Assembly: GCF_947179165.1 (NCBI RefSeq)
Contig: NC_077248.1
Location: 7,437,256-7,501,255 of the forward strand
DNA: 64,000 nucleotides
Source: Solanum dulcamara
Taxonomy: Eukaryota > Streptophyta > Magnoliopsida > Solanales > Solanaceae
Direction: 5' to 3'
Part shown: positions 1 through 10,519 of the stretch, one piece after another
Layout: the number at the start of each line of letters is the position of its first letter
Position numbering within the stretch: position 1 is the stretch's first letter
The notes under the pieces: generated by a model
Database searches by the model: none
The model's input: the letters and a program-made list of their open reading frames with translations, nothing else
Told to the model about the DNA's origin: nothing
Position numbers and translations under genes: made by a program

Positions 1-1089
1 TAAAAATTTAATGTTGCTATTATTAATTTGGGTATAATTTAAGTGTCAAGGTAAGGACTATTTTTATATCTGTCAGATCATGGAATAATAATATCAAAAT
101 TATTTATTTCTAAATAAAATAATAAAAATGATAAAAATACTCTGAAGTCTCTAAAACTTTATTTTTTCTTACTAAATAAGGTACATGGAGGATATTTTTA
201 TCAACAAATAACTTTTTCTTCAAAATTATACAATACATGTTATTTTTAATATAATAAATTAAATAATCAAGAAAAAACAATATTAAAATGACTTATTCTA
301 GTCTAACTTGCCTTCAAACTACAGGATCCTTAAGAGTGTGTTTATTGAGATAATTTTAAAAATTATTTTCTATTTCGTTGGTGAGTGAAAATTGTTTTTT
401 CAAAAAATACTTCTAGAAATTTTTGTCCTAGAAAATGAGTGGCCCAAACATCTATGAGTACATAGAAATCCTGGATGGTTAATCTTTTGACTTTTATGAT
501 GTTTTTTTAAGTAGTCCCCCTAACGTGGCCAAGTTGCCCATTTGAAATTTTCTTCCATTGCTTTTATTACTATAAATATAGTCTTTTTCTGTAATGTAAG
601 GATAACATATAAATACAAAAATATACACAATTTTTTCTTCTACTTCTTTTCTTTTTATCTTACTATCTTTTCTTCTTATTTTATTAAGTTAATTTATTTT
701 ATAACATTGACTAAATTTTTTTAATCAAGAACTAAATAATCATTTTTATATCATTAGATTCCCCAACAAAATGCAATAATAAAATATAAAAAATAAATTA
801 GAAAATTCATCGAATTCTTGTTGATAAAATTTCATGAAGTCAACCAATTAAGTTATTAAAATTTTCCATTCAAAACTTATTTCTTCGTCTGTTCCAAATT
901 AAATGATGTTTTAGTCCTTTCATTTTATTTCAAAATAAGAGGCATTTTAGTATTTTAAAAAGAAGTTGATTTTATTCTTAAAAAATTACCCTTGTTTATA
1001 TAATCAAGATCCATTAATTAGATTTTCTTATATTATGAGTAAGTTATATAAATATTTTTTTAGGAATATATCAAAATTAAAAATACCAC

Positions 1090-2060
1090 TTATTTTAGAA
1101 CAGGAAAAGAAGTTATAAGTTCTAAGAATATGATAATCCACACAAAAGAGAAAAAGAATAAGTCATCCAATTTTGAATTAATTGGATCGATCATTATTAT
1201 ATTACAACCATAAATCATGCAGTTGGATAAATGTGCAAATATTAATAATTTAATATGTACCCAACGAAGCAAAGTCAAATAAACATAGTATATTAATTCC
1301 TTAAATTTTCGTTTGTATACCACCTTTTTTTTAATCATGAAAATGACTTCTCGGCAAAAAAATTAATTAATTGATTGAAATTTTCGAATTGGATAAATGT
1401 ACACACATTAATAATGTGTAGCAATAAAGAAAAATCAAACAAATATAATATATTCACTGCATTATCACACCATAATTCGAATGTCTAGTGCCTCTTCTTT
1501 TATCAGGAAATTAAATGTCTCTCCCAAAAAAATTAATTGATTGTCAAATTGGATAAATGTACACATTAATATGTAGCAATAAAACAAAGTCATACAAAAA
1601 CAACATATTCATATACCCATCTATTCATTTTTAGTTGTCATGTGCACTTGAGAGTCAATTTAATTATTTTTCAAAGTTAAATTAAATCATATTAATGTGA
1701 TATTTTAAAATATTTAGATATTTAAAAATTATAAAAAAAAAAATTATAATTTTTTCATATCAATATAATGATAGTCAAAATTCTTATTATTTGATCCTAA
1801 AAAATAAAACTATGACAACTAAAAAGAAGGGAGGGAGTATATTTCCCCATAATTAGAGTGTCTAAGCACTTCTTTTTTTATTTGGTTAGGAAAAATGACT
1901 TTTAAAAAAAAACTTAATTAATTAATTGAAATTTCAAATTGAATAAATGTGTACACATTAATGTTTAGGCCCCACACATTAATGTGTAGGCTAAAAGCAA
2001 CATGTCCACTGCATTATCACACCATAATTCGAATGTCTATCATCTAGTATTATTTTTTAT
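1090..2060. repeat. Degenerate direct repeats, unit about 170-190 bp
   Basis: Several diverged copies share a run of TTAATTAATTGATTG, then AAATTGGATAAATGTACACA, then ATTAATRTGTAGC, then a stretch ending in CACCATAATTCGAATGTCT. Copies start near 1135, 1350, 1530 and 1900, and a further partial copy lies at about 2540-2610. The phrase ATTATCACACCATAATTCG occurs at about 1462 and again at about 2010. The copies are clearly related but irregular in length, so this is an old local duplication series rather than a young satellite. Confidence 0.55.
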
Positions 2061-2164
2061 TAAGAAAATGACTTGCCGGACCAAAATTTACAACTTATTT
2101 TATTATATTTTTAATTTTTTTCTATCATTTGAAAAAATTACAAAAATTTTTGCTCTTTTTTGTT

Positions 2165-2345
2165 CTTTGATATACCATTATACGCGATGTATCAACATAA
2201 TATATCAGGACGTAAGATACATCACTTTATGCAATTTATCGGTCAGATACATCATTTACGTGATGTATCAGGACGTCGGATACATCAGTTTACATAATAT
2301 ATTGATCGGATACATTATTTTACGTGATATAACATGACGTACTTG
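2165..2345. repeat. Short tandem block built from palindromic GATGTATC/GATACATC words
   Basis: The word GATGTATC and its complement GATACATC alternate every 20-30 bases, with ACGT or CGTC cores between them (for example GATACATCATTTACGTGATG near 2254). The block could form hairpins. No gene or transposon ends are recognisable. Confidence 0.5.
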
Positions 2346-3693
2346 ATGTATTCGAAAGTGATCAAAAAAAAGAAATTTTATGATAATTTTTAAAAGAATA
2401 GAGATAAAAGATAATCGAAAAAACTATAAAATTTAGATAATTAATTAATTAAAACAACAACAACATACCCAATAAAACCGCACAAATGCGTAAAACAAAA
2501 CACCATATTAACTTTATAATCACACAACAATTGTTCCTCTTATTTTATTAGGAAAATGACTTTCCAAAACAAAATTAATTAATTGATTGAATTGTTGAGT
2601 CGTGCTGGAGCCGAGTCTAACCTTTTCATTTATTGTGTTTTGAGTCAAATCGAGTACAATTTTTAAAGTAAAATTAAAAAAAAAAAACAAAAAAAATATC
2701 ATAATAATATAGCTAAATTCAAATCGAGCACGAATCAACTCTTTCTTATTTGTGTTTTTCTTTTTGGGTCCATATTGGGCAATACCACTAGGGTATTTTC
2801 ATTTACTAATATATAAAACTCAATTTAAAAAATATGATCCGAAAGAAAGTTGATTTTGAATTTGGCTATATATATGGTAGAGGTTGATCAAATTTTAATA
2901 AAGATGTTATTATTATTTTTTAATCCACATCGCTAATTTTATTAACAAAAGAGTTTAAATGTTATTAGAATTCGAAAATGTACCTTTTTTTTTTCTTCAA
3001 GATATGTATCATTAAATGGAATATTTCTAAATAGATAGAATACAAAAATTCTACTTATTACCACATGACTGAAAAGAGAAAAAATAAAAGAAAAAAAGAC
3101 ACGCATTATTAGGTACCAAAGGGAGATGAGAAAAAAGTTATCCCTATGTCTAAAACTTTTGTACTATTTTTATTTAACACGTTCTTTAAAAAAATATTAT
3201 TTAAAAAAAGATTCTGACCATCTTAATATTCATTTTATTTATGTGTTATCACTTTATAATTGAGATATTTGTAATTTTCAAGAATAATTACTTTTAAGAA
3301 TAAATTTAGAAAAGAGTAATTTAATTTTATGTTCAATTTTAAAATGACAAATAAGTACTCTCTCCGATCCAGAATAAATGAATTTTTGATAATTTTTTAA
3401 TGATTCAAAATGAATGAATTTTTTAAAGTTCAAAGATATTTAAATTTTTCAAAATGAATGAATTTTCCTAAGTTTTAAGTTCAAAGTTTAAAATAAATAA
3501 AGTAAAAATGTATAGATTTTTCAAAATAAATAAATTCTTTAACTATCTCTAGTTTTAAACCAAATTCTGTAAAGTAGAAAAGGGATAACATTGTCAAATG
3601 ACCTTTTTGATAAAATATCATTTATATTTTGGATTAGAAGATACTTATTTTAAAATATCACGATAAATATTTTGAGACGAGTAAAGCTAAAGC

Positions 3694-3731
3694 CACGTGA
3701 TTGTTTTTTCAAGTTTCGGATTCTATAAATA
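3694..3731 (+). promoter_or_regulatory. G-box and TATA box of the MDL3-like gene
   Basis: A perfect G-box hexamer CACGTG at 3694-3699 lies 24 bases before TATAAATA at 3724-3731. The predicted start codon is at 3839, leaving a leader of roughly 80 bases. A G-box next to a TATA box is typical of light-, ABA- or stress-responsive plant promoters. The regulatory role is inferred from motifs only. Confidence 0.5.
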
Positions 3732-3838
3732 GTAAACAGCTTCACAGCCTTTTTTGTAAAGGAAAACAGTTTCTTCTTTTACTTATAATTCTTCATACAC
3801 AGAAAGCAAAGTAGCTAAAAGAAATAAGAAATTAAATC

Positions 3839-5346
3839 ATGCCTTGCTTTAATCTTTCAACAAACGTTAATCTTGATGGAGTAGACACTGCTGATTTCTT
3901 CTCTGAAGCCACCAAAGCTGTTGCTTCTATCATCGGAAAACCCGAAAACGTATGTATTTTTTCTTATTCATACGATTATTATTGTTAATTATTATGGTTA
4001 ACTGGTGAGCAAGATTTAGAATTTAAATTTTATGAGCTAAAGTAGCACATAATCATATCTTTGAAATATGGATTCAGAATCAATTATTATTTGTTAAAAA
4101 CAATAATTAATTTTGGAATATTTTTCTAGACAATTGATTTTGGTACTATCAAGTTTAAAAGATAGATAGGAATAGTTTGATGAAAATGGTTCACACTTTT
4201 CTTATCCAAAACTTACCCAATTGTTTGGTGGAGTGTGGTGTTTGTGAGGTCAGTGGAACTATTGGAAACAAATTTTGACCACAATGGAGTAGGCATCATG
4301 ATTAAGCAAATCTCAGAGTGAGAGAATGACACTGGAAAATGTTTGGGCTCTTCAAAAATATGATAGAGAATTACTATTGGGCGTGTGAGGTATATTTTTC
4401 AGGAAAATAATCATGATATTTGCTTATTTTCTTATGTTTTTTACGTAAACAAAAAATATTATTTTTCTGTATAATTAATCTAGGGGCTTGAGGTGGTGTG
4501 GATTGAGGCTACGTGGGTGTGGGTAAAGATGGGGGTGTTAGAAGGATGAGATGACATAATCAATGTTGAATGCCACATGAGGAGCTTGTTTTTTTCTTAC
4601 TTTCGAGAAGTCATTTTTTTTTTCATTTTAAGCGGACCTATTTTTCCAAGAAAAATGTTTTGTTTGACCAACCAAATGTGAAGAAGTTGAAAATATTTTC
4701 TGAAAAAATGAGGTAACATATTGTCAAACACATCCTAAAAGTGTATCACAAAGAATTCATTCTTGCTTGTTTTGACTACCAACAACATGCATGCTCTACC
4801 AACAACATGCACCCTAAAATACTCTCAATCTTATTTTACCAGAAAAATAGTTTGAGGGATCTCAGGGTATTTTTGTCATTTTTATTGTTTGATCCCTAGA
4901 TAACTAATCCCAATACTAATATTCCACCCTCTAGTAGCGATAACATATCTTGGTACTAATTACTAATCCTAGTATAATTTATTCCAGAATTAGTAACTAA
5001 ACAAGGTATGCGATAGTATTAAATTTTTATCCTAGAGCTTGTCCATCATACCAAACGAGTAACGACTCCTTAGAGGCCTATATTCTGCGTTTTAACTTTT
5101 ATGTACGTGCTTTGGCAGTTCGTGATGGTTGTACTGAAAGGATCAGTGGATATATCATTTGGAGGGAACAAGGACCCTGCTGCATTTGCTGAGATTGTAT
5201 CCATGGGTGGCATTAACTCAGATGTCAAGAGAAAACTTATTGCAACACTCGGCGCCATTTGCCAGAATAGATTCTCCATTCACAGAACTCGATTCTTTCT
5301 TAAGGTCTATGATACCACAATGGCTACCAAATTCTCCAAACTCTAA
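3839..5346 (+). CDS. MDL3: MIF/D-dopachrome tautomerase-like protein, peroxisomal (MDL3 type)
   Basis: Two exons, 3839-3949 and 5119-5346, joined in phase 0 across a GT-AG intron, encode 112 residues, the usual size of this family. The protein starts MPCFNLSTNVNLDG; Pro2, exposed when Met1 is removed, is the catalytic base of MIF tautomerases. A conserved VMVVLKGS...FGGNKDPAAFAEIVSMGGI core follows, interrupted here for brevity. The protein ends in SKL, a canonical type-1 peroxisomal targeting signal. In Arabidopsis, MDL3 is the peroxisomal member with this ending, so I assign that subtype. A promoter with a G-box and TATA box lies just upstream. The intron (about 1.17 kb) contains a short direct repeat around 4777-4810 and MITE-like debris. 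The gene runs tail-to-tail with the kelch gene, about 300 bp apart. The biological substrate in plants is not established; tautomerase activity is known from the family. Confidence 0.9.
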
Positions 5347-5622
5347 GTAGGCTTTTGGCCATAGGATTTGAGAGTCAACTTGATTTCAACTCAACGTTGG
5401 TTGAGCATAATGTTGTCAAAGAAACTATAGATTTTCTAAATTTTCCATAAGAGTGAAGTCATCTATGCAAAATATGGATAAGCAACACTATTACTTTAAA
5501 TGTACTATCATATTCAAAAAGTGTTTTTAGGCTTCAAAAATTGCAATATCTCAAACATTATAACTTACTCATCGAATAACGGATGATTAAGACGATGAGC
5601 TCTGTACTTAGAAAGGCTGAGC

Positions 5623-7454
5623 TCAGTCATTAGTTAAGACTATAGCTGAGGACAAGCACCTTTTTCCTATTCCCCCGTCAAGTTGGGTGTTTTCCAGCCT
5701 TGACCGTGCTTATAACATTCAATCTGCAATTATGATCGGAGATGAGTTAGCTACCATGGAGCAACACGTACGTGTACATATATTGGAAACTAAGCACGAT
5801 GAGAAACAACTGAAAATTAAGATGTTACGTACCATGTCTACAACTTCCTCATTAGATTTAACTCCTCCAATCACATAAATAGAGTCCTGTAAAACAGCAG
5901 CTGCTGAATAACCTCTCGCGAGCTTCATTGGCTCCCCAAATATCCATGTTCCAAGACGGGGGTCATATATTTCAGTGCTACGCACCATTTTAGACCCATC
6001 ATACCCACCAAGTGCATATCTGCATAGCAGTTGTGAAGCTAAAAGTAAATACCACTACTGAGATACGCAATAATGCATGTATAGAACCCTGCCCCTGCTT
6101 CTTCTACTCCAAATTGGAGGCATTGTAATATTAGATACGCAATCAAAAAGCATGAAAATTGAAAACATACAACTTCCCATCCAACACAGCCAAAGTATGA
6201 CATCCTCTTCTCGTACTCATACTTGTAATTTTGGTCCATGAATGTTCTCTTGGATCAAATCTTTCAGCAGTCCTGTAGTAAAATTTAATCAGAAAAGAGA
6301 TAGGAGACAGAGTTCCTTTGGCTAAAAGTCGCATTGGCAGCATAACGAGAACAACAGATTGGAAGTATGATTGGAGATATGAAGCCATAATGTCAAGTAT
6401 CATTCAATCATACAGATCAAGGAAGGCGCCAACATAAGGTAATTTCATAACTTACGCGAGGTAATAGCTTCCATCATATCCACCAACAGCGTATAACGCA
6501 CCATTGAGTTCTGCAGCAGCAAGACAAGATCGCTGCAAATACAAACACATGGAAGACAAAGTCATGTTTCTGTAAGTCAGAGATAACAGTAGAAGCTTTC
6601 TCATCGCGAATTGCTTAAATTACAGCCATCTAAGTACACAAGTTTCAAATTTTCATATTGTAGTATGTTGTTGCTGAAACAAATAATTAGCAGTACATGT
6701 AAAGACAAGAAGGTTAAAGCTAACCTTTTGCCACATGGGCCTTGTATTAATCCAACGTCCTACTTGAGGATCATACATTTCAACTTCTGAGAAGCAATCA
6801 ATCACATTTCCACCGACAATTGCAAAAATTTTGTCCTTCCAAGTAGCACCAGCTAAAGCACCCTTTTTCGTATTCAAAGGAGAACGTATAGTCCACTTGT
6901 TATCTGCTGGTCTATATGATTCAACTTTACAAAAGCAACATAACATCAGAATGAGCAACTTGAGACACTAGCTAGAAAGAGTGGCACAAGGGAGCAATGA
7001 GTGTTGGGGGCTAAAAACTATAAGATGTACCTGTGTCGTACCACAAGCTTCCAGTTCCAACAGCACCACCACCACCAAATACAAAAAGCTCTCCACACAA
7101 TTTTGCAACTCCGGCATACGTTCGGACTGAATGCATTGGCTTAAAAGATTTTAACACATCATTTGAAGGTGAGTATGACTCCAAGGTAGATAACCATGAT
7201 TCCCCATTATATCCTCCGACTAAGAAGATTGACTCAGAGGGATAGCCAGCCAAGTTAGCTGAGCTTTCGCCATTCTTTTCCTCTCTTAGTATTACATCAT
7301 TTCTAGTAGCATTCATCACTGCAATAGTGCTTTTCTCTACATTCCCTTTTCTAGAAGCTCCTGAGCTGCTGCATTCTGCAGCATATCGCGGCTTGTCATT
7401 TTCTTCTCTATTTTTCAAAAGTACACCTTGTATTATACTTCTCCAATTTGCTAC
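5623..7454 (-). pseudogene. Kelch-repeat half of a DCD-kelch gene, separated from its N-terminus and frameshifted
   Basis: Six exons on the - strand in order: 7454-7031, 6924-6725, 6532-6456, 6272-6171, 6019-5833 and 5723-5667. All borders are GT-AG and the frame is kept between them. They encode about six kelch blades, with repeated GG followed by aromatic and W residues (for example FLVGGYNGE, YAVGGYDGS, YALGGYDGS, YVIGGV). These form a beta-propeller used for protein binding. In the last exon the frame meets TAG at 5667-5669. One frame over, a sequence ending GKRCLSSAIVL continues to TGA at 5623-5625, which I recognise as the usual C-terminal motif of this family. The shift lies in a run of five G (plus-strand C run near 5671-5675) and looks like one lost base. 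Upstream, the first exon runs directly into an LTR-like element at 7455. Either this is a damaged gene or the locus still makes a shorter protein. The kelch identification is secure; the pseudogene verdict is an inference. Confidence 0.7.
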
Positions 7455-9403
7455 TGTAATGACCTCCAAGGTCATTTTTGTGCTTTCGCATGTTTTTATC
7501 GTTTTACCCCTTTCCATAGCTTCTTTATAGCTTATATGTGATGTCGGGATGGGTGACACGCTTCCCAAGGTGTCCGATTGAGTTTTGAGGTGGTTTGGCC
7601 ATTTTTGAGGCTTAAGGTTTGAAAGAGTTGACCTTAGTCAACATCCAGAGATTCGGGAGTCTTATGGGAATTCCGACGGTTCTATCAACTCCGAAAGGTC
7701 CATTTTAGTTTAAAAAGAAGGTTGGTTTGGGTTTTGGAGTCTTCGTTTTGAGTTTAGGGGGTTTTACCATTTTAAATTTAAAGTTTGGTCAAGTTTGACT
7801 TCGGTCAATATTTTGAGTTAATGCACTTGGATTAAAATTCTGTCAGCACGGTTAGCTCCAGAACGCCGAGTTTGGTGTAGAACGACCTTTGGTTCGGTTC
7901 CCGAGGTGCTCAGAATGAGATTTTGGCCGTTTGTGTGTTTTGGAAGCTTTCTTTGGAAAGTGTTGACTTTGGTCAACATTTCAACGAAACGACCTCCGTT
8001 GGAAAATCTGTCGATTCCATTGAGTCCAGAATGCCGTTTCCAGTTGGGTAGCATAGTCCATTCGCGTTCGCGGGGTTCCGAATTAATTTCGAACCCCATC
8101 GGAGAGAAATATCATTTTCCAAAGTTCAGCACCAGTTGAACTGCTGGTGCAGGAACTTTTACTCTTCGCGTTCGCGAAGATCTGAGACCCTGGGCATTGC
8201 GATCGCATGATTGACCATCACGATCTCGATGGGTTAGCTGGAGCAAAGCTCGCGATCGCGTGGCCCAGCTCGCGATCGCGATGAATAAAATCACTGAATC
8301 CAGTGAATTAAATGCCCGTTTTCCACAGTTTAAGTACCATTTTGGGACTTAGAAAAAGAGTGATTTGGAGAGCAATTCTTGGCTATTTTTGATCATTTTT
8401 ATTCCGGTGTGTTGGAAATTCTTGCGGGGACATTCTGAGACCTTTTTCCGTCCTAAAAACCTTGTAAGTTTCACATAAATTTCCTTATTTCTTGTACTTT
8501 TGAGTTTTGAACTATTCTAGTGCTTGAATTTGGTTGGGTTGTTTGAGCTCTTCCTGTGCTCGGAATGTGCCCATTTTTGGGGCACAAGTTCCTTGATTTG
8601 TTTGGGACCTTGTGACGGAGTTAAGTTTTCGATTTCGTGCGTGGGTCCCAATGTTGAATTTTGATCCGAATTTAATTTCCTTTGTAATTATAGCAATATG
8701 GGTATCATTGTCCTTGTTTTGATGTGTTTTTCGATAATTAGATAGAGTGGCATTATTCGGGGGCGGCCCGAAAAGAAAAGACTCAAATTTAGAGGTTTTG
8801 GGTGCGGTTTCGGCTTTGAGGTAGGTTGTGGCTTACTCTTTTTATACTTGACTTGGCTAGAATTGGTAGATTATAAGTAGTAACGCATGATTAGGTTGGT
8901 GATTTAGATGTTGATAGTTCATTGAGGAGTTGGGAGTCGATGATCATCGTTAGTGACTAGTTTGGGGTTTTTTAGCCGTTAAATCCTTAGACTATGTGAT
9001 ATCTTGGCTTGTTTATATCGATTAGAATCCTTAGAACTTGCTCCTAGGTGATTTTAACATAGGATGTCGTATGCTTGACTTGATTGGTTTGGTTGTCAGT
9101 TGATGTGATTTCAGTGTATGCCTATATCTTGTTTGTTTTTAAATCCTAAAATGTTGGGACCAAGATCGTGTTTTCGGTACATCGGAGTCTCAGGTTAGAA
9201 ATTTGGTACCTTTAACATAATTTTTACTCAACTCGAGTGATATATGATTTGGACATACTACTTTTATTAATTTGCCTCGCCTGTGTTAAAAACCCCTTTT
9301 AAAGAATAAAATGGTTTTATCAAGACTTTGATTGATGAATAAGTGTAATGTTTTAAAGGAAATACCGATGATATTTTAATTATGGAATTTCTTATCGAGA
9401 AGC

Positions 9404-9437
9404 TCGAGGCGTGAATTTCAGGCGGCCCGTTGATATA

Positions 9438-9468
<31 letters not shown>

Positions 9469-9670
9469 CATCATCATCATCATTGAGATGCTCGAGGGGT
9501 GAATTTCGGGAGACCCATTGATACATATCTCGGGTTATTATTATTACTACTATTCTTGAGAAGCTCGAGGTGTGAATTTCGGGTGGCCCATGATACATAT
9601 TCGGGTTACTATTATTATTACTATTATTGGAAAGCTCGAGACATAAATTTCGGGCGCTTCATGATATTTT
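9404..9670 (+). repeat. About 75-bp tandem repeat, four copies, with trinucleotide runs
   Basis: Four consecutive units contain AAGCTCGAG or ATGCTCGAG, followed by GTGAATTTCGGG and a GGCCC-like word, and then a run of TTA/TCA/CTA triplets. CTCGAG cores lie near 9402, 9492, 9562 and 9636. The units sit inside LTR-like element A and the triplet runs differ in length between copies. Confidence 0.7.
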
Positions 9671-10139
9671 TGAGGATATTAAGCCATAGCTACGAGTTTA
9701 CATCTAAGTATTCTTTCAATATTTTATCAGTTGAGATTATTGATGTGCTTACTTGATTGATGGGCTTACTTGGCTACCATATGATTATTTCTGTGCCCTC
9801 TTTCCCCGTATTTGTAGTTGTTCTCTTCTCTTGTTGTTATTAGTATCATCGTGCTATTTATTATATATTTATTCTTTCTGAGCTTGGTCGGCCTATAATA
9901 CCTACTGGGTACCCCGTATTTTGATACTCATACTGCATTTCTGCATCTTTTGATGCAGCTCCTAGTTCGAGCCACCCTCAGCGCGGGCCTGATCATTCGT
10001 AGCGGTGCTAATTTCGGATTGTGGGAAGCTCTCGGCGTTCAGAGACTTGCTACATTCCCTCTTTTGCTCTGACTTGTATTTTGTATTTTGGACAATCAGA
10101 TCTGTATTATATATTTATACATGTTATCAGCTTTTGTAC

Positions 10140-10232
10140 AATAGACAAGGCTGCGTACAATAGACCCTTGTGGTCAGGCCCTTCCCCGGACCCCGCACAT
10201 AGCGGGAGCTTTAGTGCACCAGGCTGTCCTTT
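10140..10232 (+). mobile_element. 5'-truncated TS-type SINE nested in LTR-like element A
   Basis: The 93-base body has the 3' half typical of the Solanaceae TS SINE: AAGGCTGCGTACAATAGACC, CCCCGGACCCCGC, AGCGGGAGCTTTAG, then a T-rich end. It is flanked by a perfect 16-base duplication TTATCAGCTTTTGTAC at 10124-10139 and 10233-10248. The tRNA-derived half with boxes A and B is missing, so the insertion was truncated at its 5' end. Confidence 0.85.
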
Positions 10233-10519
10233 TTATCAGCTTTTGTACTTAGTGACTCTTGTATAGGTGACACCGGGTTCGGGGTTTGGTCTAGTGTCAG
10301 TTCGTCAATTCTTTTGGTCAGTATCGGGCCTCTTGTATAATTTGTATCGTATTTACATATCTTTACCTTGACCCGACTTTACTTTGGTTATATTCTTTTG
10401 CTTCCGCCTTCTTATGTTATTAATTATTTAATTAGATTGAGATTCGTTTTCCGCTTATCTTGGGTTTGGCTTGCCTACTCGGTGGTTATAGTAGGCACCA
10501 TCATGACCCGGACAGCTGC

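Larger units (their letters stand above)
1..3690. other. AT-rich intergenic DNA upstream of the MDL3-like gene
   Basis: No convincing gene is visible here. The open frames are short and made of A/T-rich codons, with no recognisable domain. The stretch holds degenerate direct repeats (about 1090-2060 and 2520-2620), a palindromic short tandem block (about 2165-2345) and an approximately 60-bp degenerate repeat around the words AATGAATGAATTTT (about 3365-3540). I see no intact transposon with clear target-site duplications. Confidence 0.6.
7455..10514 (+). mobile_element. LTR-like element A (probable solo LTR), 3.06 kb, inside the DCD-kelch gene
   Basis: The segment begins TGTAATGACC and ends in CCGGACA, giving the TG...CA termini of an LTR. 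It is flanked by GCTAC (7450-7454) and GCTGC (10515-10519), a five-base target duplication with one mismatch. It has no gag-pol coding sequence. Its base composition differs strongly from its surroundings, with GC-rich CpG palindromes near 8165-8281. It carries paired W-box palindromes, a 75-bp tandem repeat and a nested SINE fragment. Element B at 17932-19983 has the same terminal layout in the opposite orientation. A solo LTR of a Ty3-type retrotransposon is the best fit. A non-autonomous element with TG...CA ends remains possible. Confidence 0.65.

Noticed and set aside
542..724. Open frame of 60 codons rich in Phe, Ile and Tyr
   Set aside because: Composition is that of random AT-rich DNA, with no start context, splice context or domain.
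7033..7245. Plus-strand open frame of 70 codons opposite the kelch gene
   Set aside because: It mirrors kelch coding sequence and has no domain of its own.
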